Assembly (NCBI GenBank): GCA_937900125.1
Contig: CALCEK010000186.1
Span: 1-15,138, forward strand
Reading direction: 5' to 3'
DNA: 15,138 bases
From: an uncultured Treponema sp.
Lineage (GTDB): Bacteria; Spirochaetota; Spirochaetia; Treponematales; Treponemataceae
Part shown: piece after piece, positions 6,804-12,664 of the stretch
Layout of the letters: every line of letters begins with the position of its first letter
Numbering within the stretch: the stretch's first letter is position 1
Position numbers and translations under genes: made by a program
Notes under the pieces: model-generated
Database searches by the model: none
What the model saw: the letters and a program-made list of their open reading frames with translations, nothing else
What the model was told of the DNA's origin: nothing

Positions 6804-6860
6804 AAAAACTCCTTTTTCTTCTATATAACATGGAGGGATTCCTTTTTTAAAAAGTTGCAG

Positions 6861-7418
6861 TTACTCAAGAAAAAGATATTGTTCAAAATAAACAGAGCGA
6901 ATTTCACCCAAAACGAGTTGCTCATTTATTAGTTTTCTTAAATTATCCTTAATTTGTTGTTCATCGGTGGACAACAATTCTTCTTTTGTGCGCGAAGAAA
7001 AATAATCTTGAAAAATAGATTTAATTTTCCGCTCTTTTTGCGATAATTCTTCAAACAAAACCGTATCTCCCGCGGGATAAGTAAACCATGGCGAAACAAT
7101 TAGGGCTTCCCCCTGAGCTTTTCCCTCTTCTGCGCGTGTAGTGATTCTGAGTTGCCCGACTTGCGTAAATGCGTCAAAAGCCTCCTTATTTCCTTTTGAA
7201 GAAAGAAATTTTTCTGGCGGGGGGTCAGCCTTTCGGTAGGTGGGATTTTTTTTGTTCAGCCCGCTTGTATACGCAAAGATTGTTCCTGCAATTATTACAA
7301 GCAACAATCCCAAAAGAACCCCCAACAAAAAGCGTGGAAGTGCTTGACTTTGTGTTTTTTTCGTTTTTTGTGCATAATGCCTTTGCACAGCTTCGGGGTA
7401 GCGGTCATTGTAGCGCAA
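6861..7418 (-). CDS. FliL-like single-pass membrane protein
   Basis: FliL proteins sit at the flagellar basal body and help stator function. This 185-residue protein has a basic cytoplasmic N-terminus (1-28), one membrane helix (about 30-50, LLGVLLGLLLVIIAGTIFAY), a Pro-rich linker (PPPEKF) and a periplasmic domain with the FliL-like order: FTQVGQLRI, ALIVSPWFTYPAG, then the C-terminal INEQLVLGEIRSVYFEQYLFLE. It is a divergent paralogue rather than a typical FliL and lies far from flagellar genes in this window. The start is TTG at 7418-7416, chosen because AGGAGG (7425-7430) lies six bases upstream and no better start exists. It overlaps the end of hflX by 14 bases. Flagellar function is likely but inferred. 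Confidence 0.8.
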   Translation of the reverse strand: MRYNDRYPEAVQRHYAQKTKKTQSQALPRFLLGVLLGLLLVIIAGTIFAYTSGLNKKNPTYRKADPPPEKFLSSKGNKEAFDAFTQVGQLRITTRAEEGKAQGEALIVSPWFTYPAGDTVLFEELSQKERKIKSIFQDYFSSRTKEELLSTDEQQIKDNLRKLINEQLVLGEIRSVYFEQYLFLE

Positions 7419-8700
7419 AAACCGCCTCCTTTTTGTATGGTAAAAGAAGTGCTTGTGAGCGGCTTCCGTTTGGAATGCGAGCGGTTACATGTATTCCGTC
7501 TTCAAGCCATTCTTCTTTTAAAATCGTTCCATTTTTTCGGGCCAATTCGACGAGCGATGTTTGTTCAAGCGGAATTGTGTAGTTTGTAATACTCCCTAAT
7601 AATTGTTCTGAAATTCGATTTAAGACTATTTCAAAGTTATATTTTGTCTTTGCGCTTACAAAAATCGAATCTGGAAAATCATTTTTTAGCATAGAAACAC
7701 GAATCGAGTCAGAAAGAATTTTATCCGCCTTGTTTAAAAGAATGATTTTTGGAATGTTTGCCGCTCCAATTTCTTCAAGAACTCTTAAAACTTGCTTAAA
7801 TTCTTCCATATAATGTTCATCGCTTGCGTCAACAGTTACTAAAAGCAAATTCGCATACATTGTTTCTTCTAGTGTTGACCTAAAAGCCTCAACTAATGTA
7901 TGGGGAAGATTCGAAATAAATCCAACGGTGTCCGTAAGCAACACAGAAGAACCTTCGGCAAATGAAAGTTTTCGCGTTGTTGGGTCGAGTGTTGCAAAAA
8001 GTTTGTCTTCAACCAAAACCTCCGCGCCCGTTAAAGCATTTAAAAGACTCGATTTCCCTGCATTTGTATAGCCAACAAGTGCGCAAGAAGGGTAAGATGT
8101 GCGTTCGCGTTGTTTGCGTTGCGTTTGTCGATTTGAAACAACCTGTGCAATTTCTTTTTTTATCTGAATAATTTTTTCTTCGATTCTGCGGCGGTCTAAT
8201 TCAAGTTGCGTTTCGCCAGAACCTTTTGCCCCGTAATTTCCGCCACGCTGACGAGCCATATCACCATACATATGATTCAGACGGGGCAGTGAATACGTTA
8301 ATTTTGCCAATTCAATTTGTAAATTTGCTTCTTTAGTTTGCGCTCTTTGGGCAAAAATCCGCAAAATCACTTCATTTCTATCAAAACAAGGAATTTGTGT
8401 AAGTTTTTCCCAGTTTCGTTGCTTTGTCGGTTCAAGCTCAAAATCAAAAATAATACAATCGGCTTGAACTTCTTTTGCGTTAGCTGCAATTTCTTCGGCT
8501 TTTCCGCTTCCAATTCCGTAAACGGGATGTGGTTCATTGCGCACAAGTGAAATTTTTCCAGCAATTTCCATGCCAAGTGTGTCTATTAAGGCAGAAAGTT
8601 CTTCAAGTCCATCTGAATGATTCGGATTTTTCTTTAGCGGTGGCTTTCCGACTAAAAAACATCTAACTTTTTGTTCTTCTTCCTTTTGGATTTCAATCAT
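7405..8700 (-). CDS. hflX: Ribosome-associated GTPase HflX
   Basis: HflX binds the large subunit and splits or rescues stalled 70S ribosomes, using GTP. The 431 residues contain the N-terminal HflX domain (about 12-175) with the glycine-rich segment GGNYGAKGSGETQLELDRR (153-171), a coiled linker, then the G domain: G1 GYTNAGKSS (210-218), G2 in TLDPTTR (238-243), G3 DTVGF (257-261), G4 NKAD (323-326) and G5 SAK (349-351). The C-terminal part resembles the family end. All nucleotide-binding motifs are intact. No Shine-Dalgarno sequence precedes ATG; a weak promoter ends six bases before it, suggesting a leaderless mRNA. The 3' end overlaps the FliL-like gene by 14 bases and hflX heads the long minus-strand run, divergent from ssb. 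Confidence 0.96.
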   Translation of the reverse strand: MIEIQKEEEQKVRCFLVGKPPLKKNPNHSDGLEELSALIDTLGMEIAGKISLVRNEPHPVYGIGSGKAEEIAANAKEVQADCIIFDFELEPTKQRNWEKLTQIPCFDRNEVILRIFAQRAQTKEANLQIELAKLTYSLPRLNHMYGDMARQRGGNYGAKGSGETQLELDRRRIEEKIIQIKKEIAQVVSNRQTQRKQRERTSYPSCALVGYTNAGKSSLLNALTGAEVLVEDKLFATLDPTTRKLSFAEGSSVLLTDTVGFISNLPHTLVEAFRSTLEETMYANLLLVTVDASDEHYMEEFKQVLRVLEEIGAANIPKIILLNKADKILSDSIRVSMLKNDFPDSIFVSAKTKYNFEIVLNRISEQLLGSITNYTIPLEQTSLVELARKNGTILKEEWLEDGIHVTARIPNGSRSQALLLPYKKEAVFALQ

Positions 8701-8706
8701 TTTGTC

Positions 8707-8735
8707 AGTATGGACGCGCTTTTGTTTAAAATCAA
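8707..8735 (-). promoter_or_regulatory. Candidate hflX promoter directly abutting the ATG
   Basis: TTGATT (8730-8735), a 17-base spacer and CATACT (8707-8712) end six bases before the hflX ATG. Each hexamer matches four of six consensus positions, so it is weak alone, but geometry equals that seen at cheR, the U32 gene and the 521-residue gene, and no Shine-Dalgarno sequence is present. Confidence 0.4.
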
Positions 8736-8785
8736 GTGAATTTTGTTTTTTAAAAAGAATTTTACGATTTTTTTTGTGAAAAATG

Positions 8786-8845
8786 AATCTCCGCGCGGAT
8801 TATATAGGTGAACGCAAAACACCGCGGCGCCACGGAAAATTGCGC
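8786..8845. other. GC-rich palindrome cluster between hflX and ssb
   Basis: In an AT-rich gap there are three perfect palindromes: CCGCGCGG (8791-8798), CCGCGG (8822-8827) and GGCGCC (8826-8831). The first is flanked by near-symmetric AATC and ATT. A TATATA (8801-8806) lies between them and could be a -10 for ssb, though no good -35 is spaced correctly. A regulatory site for the divergent genes is possible; nothing proves it. Confidence 0.4.
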
Positions 8846-8874
8846 TTGAAATTAGCGTATTGTGAGGATACAAA

Positions 8875-9354
8875 ATGAATTCACTGAATCAAATTATTTT
8901 AGAAGGAAATGTAGTTCGTCAGCCAGAAAAAAAAGCTCTTGTTTCTGGGAGTTATGTTTGCACAATGCCAATCGCAGTTAATCGCAAATACAAAGGTTCT
9001 GATGGGCAAGCTGCCGAAGAAGTGTCGTACTTTGATATTGAAACATTTGGAACATTAGCAGATGCTTGCTTTAAATGGTGTCCAAAGGGACGTGGAGTGC
9101 GTGTCGTTGGGCGATTAAAACAAAATCGTTGGAAAGACGATAGCGGAAAATCTCACAGTAAGGTAAAAATTATTGCCGAACACGTAGAATTTAAGCCTAT
9201 GTTCAAAAAAGCGGGTGAAAAAAATAATTCTGATGAGCCGCTTAGTGCCGATTTGGGAAAATTGACTCCCACTAAAAAACAAAAATTGGCTATGTTAGCC
9301 GAAGTTGCTGCCGCCACTCAACACGAACAGGAGAGTTGCGAAACAGTATTCTAA
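8875..9354 (+). CDS. ssb: Single-stranded DNA-binding protein
   Basis: Ssb coats single-stranded DNA in replication, repair and recombination. The 159 residues carry one OB fold (about 1-112), beginning MNSLNQIILEGNVVRQPE and including SYFDIETFGTLADACFKW and GVRVVGRLKQNRWKD, all typical. The C-terminal tail is shorter and less acidic than usual and ends ESCETVF rather than the classical DDIPF; the final hydrophobic VF after acidic residues would still suit partner docking. GAGGA lies six bases before ATG. It diverges from hflX across a 174-base gap and converges on the U32 gene. Identification is confident; the tail is somewhat unusual. Confidence 0.95.
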   Translation: MNSLNQIILEGNVVRQPEKKALVSGSYVCTMPIAVNRKYKGSDGQAAEEVSYFDIETFGTLADACFKWCPKGRGVRVVGRLKQNRWKDDSGKSHSKVKIIAEHVEFKPMFKKAGEKNNSDEPLSADLGKLTPTKKQKLAMLAEVAAATQHEQESCETVF

Positions 9355-9371
9355 CTTGGATTAACTTGGAT
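9352..9371. repeat. Two tandem 10-bp repeats at the ssb stop codon
   Basis: TAACTTGGAT occurs at 9352-9361 and 9362-9371, head to tail. The first copy starts with the ssb TAA stop. It looks like a recent slippage duplication and supplies no second in-frame stop of note. Confidence 0.85.
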
Positions 9372-9375
9372 TTTT

Positions 9376-9420
9376 GTTGCCGCAGGTCTGTCTCCTCCTC
9401 CCACTTTTGTGGCAACTTTT
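9376..9420 (+). terminator. Candidate ssb terminator 1
   Basis: GTTGCCGCA (9376-9384) pairs with TGTGGCAAC (9408-9416) over nine bases with one G-T wobble. The loop is 23 bases and TTTT follows. The loop contains CTCCTCCTCCC, complementary to Shine-Dalgarno sequences. Confidence 0.5.
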
Positions 9421-9424
9421 ATCG

Positions 9425-9500
9425 GGAAGTTCTAAAAGATACCCTAAAAGCTTTCTGTTTTCGAGTTTTCTTAAAATCGCCTTTTAGAACTTCCTTTTTT
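9425..9500 (+). terminator. Inverted-repeat terminator for ssb overlapping the U32 gene end
   Basis: Perfect 14-base arms GGAAGTTCTAAAAG (9425-9438) and CTTTTAGAACTTCC (9481-9494) enclose 42 bases and are followed by TTTTTT. The right arm is part of the last codons of the U32 gene on the opposite strand, encoding GSSKR. The long loop weakens it as an intrinsic terminator, but the arms are exact and the T-run is well placed for plus-strand transcription. Confidence 0.6.
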
Positions 9501-11729
9501 CTTTGGTATAGCCTTTTTTGCATTTTGTTTTGCTGAGTTATTCGAGGCATTTTTGTACGCTTCAATTTTTTCTGCATCGTAAAAGCCGTCTTTCCAGTTA
9601 AATCTGCAAGAATCTTGAGCAATGCTACGAGTTTGTATTAGGTTAAGAACGTCTTTGATTGTACCTTTTGGAACTTTTGTTTTTGTAAAGTCTATGAGTT
9701 GGCGTTTCCAGCCCTGAGCTGTGAGGGCTTCTGTTTTGTCTAATAGGCTAAAAGGATTTTCTGGCATTACAAACGAACCATCAGGTGTTGAATTAACCTT
9801 AAATTCAATTCCACTTTTGTCAGAAAAATAGGTAAAATCATAATCGCTCGGCAATTTAAATCGCATTCGGAACAAAGTAGGGTAGGCAAAAATTGGAAGC
9901 AATATTCGCGCCCGCTCATCTGAAGAAATGAATGTTTTTCCTAGATTTTCTTCTGAGTTTTCATAAGGCATTTGGAATACAAAAATGTTTTGATTTTCAA
10001 AAAAGCTGACTGCCCAACGATTAAAAGTGTAAAGAAATGCGCCCGCAATTAAATGCACATTTTTATTTTTTAACATCTGTATATGAGCTAAATTGTTTAC
10101 AATAAATGTTTTGTAACCATTTTCTATAAGAGTGTATAGTGTTTTTTGTAAATGTTCAGATTTTCCTTCTGGCAAAAATGGGTCAAGCGAAATAATCACC
10201 ATTTTTTTGCTATATGGAAGTAGCGGTTTTTCTGCCTTATCTTTGTGTAGCAAATCGTATTCAGTTTCGTTGTTTAGCTCAAGGATAAGTCGCACAGGAT
10301 GCGCAGTTTGTACTGTGTAGGCATCACTAACGGTAGAAACCGCGATATAGCGACCTTCTGGAAAATAAGATAATTCATTTTTTTTAAGTTTAGTTAAATC
10401 TAAAACGGGGAGCTGTTCCGCAGCAGGTTGCTTACGAAATTTGCTTAAATCGGGAGGGAGAACTCGTTTGTAATGCTTTGACATTGATTTTGTTTGAAGA
10501 AGATAAACGGAATCCCCCCTTGTAAAGCCCAACGGAATGTCTACCCAGCGTTTGCCATGGGAATCAGTTTGCAAAATGCGAATTTTGTGACTTTCCCGCC
10601 CAGTATCATCTTTTTTATGTAGGCGAATGCTATCGCCAGGGTCAGGGTCATAAGAACCGCCTGTAATAACCGCCATTTGTATAGTATTTTCTTGAGAATC
10701 TTCAGGCGATTTTTTTTGTGTCCGAAGAGCTTCCGCTTCTTCTGAAGCATTTGCCTTTCGTAATTCAGAAATTTTCCCTAGGTAAATGCCCGTTCCACCT
10801 GCTTGTTGCGGATTTAGAATTTTTTCTCCTGCACAATTTATGCCATCTTCCTCAGAAGAAAATCCATACCAATAGTCTGTTTTTGCACGGGCAAAATCTG
10901 TACTCAAAATGCGCTTTCCCTCTGCAAGAACGCCCTTTTTGTCTGCTTCCCAATGATCCATAACATAGCGGTATGCGGCTGTAACCGCCCCCACGTACTC
11001 CGCACTTTTCATTCTTCCTTCTATTTTAAAGCTATCTACTCCTAGCGTCATAAGGTCTGGAACGTAGTCGAGAAGCTGAAGGTCGCACGGAGAAAAATAA
11101 TATCCTGTTTGTTCTACACCTGGTGTTACCGCTGTGTAAAGTCGCCTACATGCTTGTGTACACGTTCCGCGATTTGCTGATTTTCCACCCAAGTAACTTG
11201 AAAAAAGGCACAATCCGCTCTCGCTTACACAAAGTGCTCCGTGAACAAAAATTTCTAATTCCGCTTTTGATTCGGCTTTGATTTTTTTGATTTCTTCTAA
11301 TCCTAGCTCACGGGCAAGCACTACACGTTTAATTCCTTGCTTGTACAAGAGATTTGCGCCCGCTGTGCTTTCTACATTCATTTGTGTTGAGGCGTGAAGC
11401 TCTAAGTTTGGGAAAAATTCTTGGCACATTCTGATTACACCAAAATCTTGCACAATAATACCATCTGGGTGTATTCTGTCTAAATAGGCTAAAAATCTAT
11501 ACAAACGTTCGGTTTCTGATTCTTCGCTTATGGTGTTTACGGTTACATATATTTTTTTCCCTTGCCGATGCACACTTTGTACAGCTGCTTCAAATTGACT
11601 CCATGCAAAATTTGAAGACCGAAGTCGCGCATTAAAACTTTTTAAGCCAACATATACGGCATCCGCGCCTTCTCCAATCGCTGCGTCAAGAGCTTCTACG
11701 TTCCCAGCAGGTGCTAATAATTCTGTCAT
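9471..11729 (-). CDS. U32 family protein, RlhA/YdcP type (peptidase or RNA hydroxylase)
   Basis: U32 proteins were first called collagenase-like peptidases, but E. coli members RlhA (YdcP) and TrhP (YegQ) act in hydroxylation of 23S rRNA or tRNA. The 752 residues start MTELLAPAGNVEALDAAI with a TIM-barrel-like domain and carry the U32 signature at about 160-180 (EIFVHGALCVSESGLCLFS). Cysteines C167, C174, C190 and C194 match those expected to hold an iron-sulphur cluster. The segment DSFKIEGRMKSAEYVGAVTA (232-251) is also typical. A long C-terminal region (about 300-752) makes it closer in size to RlhA than to the short PrtC type. It ends in a basic tail (KKAIPKKKGSSKRRF). No Shine-Dalgarno sequence precedes ATG. 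Substrate is inferred only. Confidence 0.9.
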   Translation of the reverse strand: MTELLAPAGNVEALDAAIGEGADAVYVGLKSFNARLRSSNFAWSQFEAAVQSVHRQGKKIYVTVNTISEESETERLYRFLAYLDRIHPDGIIVQDFGVIRMCQEFFPNLELHASTQMNVESTAGANLLYKQGIKRVVLARELGLEEIKKIKAESKAELEIFVHGALCVSESGLCLFSSYLGGKSANRGTCTQACRRLYTAVTPGVEQTGYYFSPCDLQLLDYVPDLMTLGVDSFKIEGRMKSAEYVGAVTAAYRYVMDHWEADKKGVLAEGKRILSTDFARAKTDYWYGFSSEEDGINCAGEKILNPQQAGGTGIYLGKISELRKANASEEAEALRTQKKSPEDSQENTIQMAVITGGSYDPDPGDSIRLHKKDDTGRESHKIRILQTDSHGKRWVDIPLGFTRGDSVYLLQTKSMSKHYKRVLPPDLSKFRKQPAAEQLPVLDLTKLKKNELSYFPEGRYIAVSTVSDAYTVQTAHPVRLILELNNETEYDLLHKDKAEKPLLPYSKKMVIISLDPFLPEGKSEHLQKTLYTLIENGYKTFIVNNLAHIQMLKNKNVHLIAGAFLYTFNRWAVSFFENQNIFVFQMPYENSEENLGKTFISSDERARILLPIFAYPTLFRMRFKLPSDYDFTYFSDKSGIEFKVNSTPDGSFVMPENPFSLLDKTEALTAQGWKRQLIDFTKTKVPKGTIKDVLNLIQTRSIAQDSCRFNWKDGFYDAEKIEAYKNASNNSAKQNAKKAIPKKKGSSKRRF

Positions 11730-11736
11730 ACAAAAA

Positions 11737-11765
11737 AGTATACAGATAAAGTCTGATTAAAACAA
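11737..11765 (-). promoter_or_regulatory. U32 gene promoter placing transcription start at the ATG
   Basis: TTGTTT (11760-11765), a 17-base spacer and TATACT (11737-11742, five of six) are followed by seven bases, TTTTTGT, then ATG. Nothing resembling a Shine-Dalgarno sequence is present, so the mRNA is predicted to be leaderless. Confidence 0.5.
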
Positions 11766-11857
11766 GGCATTAAAATAGAAGAAACTTAAAAACTCAGCGT
11801 CAAAAAACAAGTTCCAAACAAACATAATGCAAATTTGTGCTTTTTTTTCGTTTCCCT

Positions 11858-11886
11858 TTGCAAAATTGAGTGTTTAGCAGTATAAT
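11858..11886 (+). promoter_or_regulatory. Promoter for the small secreted protein
   Basis: TTGCAA (11858-11863), a 17-base spacer and perfect TATAAT (11881-11886). A start near 11893 gives a leader of about 105 bases, which contains a second Shine-Dalgarno-like GGAGG (11966-11970) and arms AGGAAT/ATTCCT (11968-11973 / 11980-11985) that could fold just upstream of the true ribosome-binding site AAGGAGG (11986-11992). Confidence 0.6.
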
Positions 11887-11997
11887 ATAAGTAGGAAGCA
11901 AAATTTTATAAATTTGGTGAGAACATATCTTTCTTATCAAATTGTTACATTCTACATTTTTATGTGGAGGAATTTTAGGATTCCTAAGGAGGACGCT

Positions 11998-12384
11998 ATG
12001 AAAAAGATGCTATATCGGCGATTGTGCGTTCTGTTTGCATTTTTGCTGACATTTCTTGGAAGCGCATTTGCTTTTCAAGCTGAAAGTTTTGATTTTACGG
12101 GAGCTACTCGAACTGAGTTAGTTAAAATAAAAATTTCTGCTGATGAACAATTTATTGAGCATATAACACCCAGTCGCGAAGCAAAATATTCAATTTTATC
12201 TTACGACATTACGGAAAATTCCAATGGTGACAAAATTTTTACCGCAACTGTTGTAGATGAAATTTATAACGTTGCCTTCGATGTACTTTTGTACATAAAT
12301 AACTCTTATGCAGACATTCGTATAGGTAATAAGCGATTAACATTTTCTTCTATACGGAATTATCGTGTTGTTGCTCAAGATTAG
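11998..12384 (+). CDS. Small secreted or periplasmic protein, function unknown
   Basis: Not recognised. The 128 residues begin with a clear signal peptide: basic MKKMLYRR, a hydrophobic core VLFAFLLTFLG and a predicted cut after SAFA (residue 25). The mature part of about 103 residues is rich in beta-type alternation (KIKISADEQFIEHI, DKIFTATVVDEIYNVAFDVL, NNSYADIRIGNKRLTF) and has no cysteine, so no disulphide or lipid anchor. The start was placed at 11998 because AAGGAGG lies five bases upstream and the signal peptide begins there; the open frame runs further back to 11914 but that stretch is the leader. It has its own promoter and is followed by a 280-base gene-free region. Confidence 0.85.
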   Translation: MKKMLYRRLCVLFAFLLTFLGSAFAFQAESFDFTGATRTELVKIKISADEQFIEHITPSREAKYSILSYDITENSNGDKIFTATVVDEIYNVAFDVLLYINNSYADIRIGNKRLTFSSIRNYRVVAQD

Positions 12385-12600
12385 ATTTTTTTAATAAACT
12401 TCATTAGGCAACTTTTTTGAGATTAAACCCGTTCGGAAACTAGCTGGAAACTGCGTTGCCAAAACAGTTTCAGAATAGGTTACTTTGAAATGCGATGTTT
12501 TAAGTCGCGCTATTACAGTGGCTTAAGACTCGTCACTTAGCTCGATAACAAAGTTATCGAACAGGTCTATTGATTAGTTTAGCCGTCTTAGATGTCCGAT

Positions 12601-12626
12601 TTGGGCATTTGGGGCGGGCTAAATTC
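12601..12626 (+). repeat. Degenerate interspersed element, copy 2
   Basis: TTGGGCATTTGGGGCGGGC then TAAATTC resembles copies at 5268 and 14358. It forms the 3' half of the nested hairpin just before the promoter of the 521-residue gene. Confidence 0.4.
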
Positions 12627-12628
12627 AT

Positions 12629-12657
12629 TTGACTATATTTTAAGAATTTCGTATATT
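12629..12657 (+). promoter_or_regulatory. Promoter of the 521-residue gene placing transcription start at the ATG
   Basis: TTGACT (12629-12634, five of six), a 17-base spacer and TATATT (12652-12657, five of six) end seven bases before ATG at 12665. No Shine-Dalgarno sequence is present in TCTAGCT. A leaderless mRNA is predicted. Confidence 0.6.
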
Positions 12658-12664
12658 TCTAGCT

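Larger units (their letters stand above)
12385..12664 (+). other. 280-base gene-free stretch with six potential stems and a promoter
   Basis: No ORF of note. Pairing segments seen: GGCAAC/GTTGCC (12407-12412 / 12455-12460); GAAACTG/CAGTTTC (12447-12453 / 12465-12471), interleaved with the first like a pseudoknot; GTTTTAAG/CTTAAGAC with one wobble (12497-12504 / 12522-12529); TCGATAAC/GTTATCGA with a three-base loop (12542-12549 / 12553-12560); TTTAGCC/GGCTAAA (12578-12584 / 12617-12623) enclosing AGATGTCC/GGGCATTT (12590-12597 / 12603-12610). It matches no RNA family I recognise (not tRNA, tmRNA or RNase P). It is either a structured RNA or a decayed repeat. Confidence 0.5.

Noticed and set aside
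7169..7589. Plus-strand open frames opposite the FliL-like and hflX genes
   Set aside because: They lie wholly within genes with clear family motifs on the other strand and have no recognisable domains.
9387..9402. CTCCTCCTCCC as a minus-strand ribosome-binding site (GGGAGGAGGAG)
   Set aside because: No start codon or open frame of useful length follows it on the minus strand within a suitable distance.
11914..11997. N-terminal extension of the small secreted protein back to an upstream start
   Set aside because: The signal peptide and AAGGAGG site both point to ATG at 11998; the extension falls in the mRNA leader just after the promoter.
12385..12664. tRNA, tmRNA, 6S RNA or RNase P gene in the structured gap
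   Set aside because: No T-loop GTTCGANTC, no tmRNA tag ORF, no RNase P core motif, and no clear 5'/3' closing stem seen.
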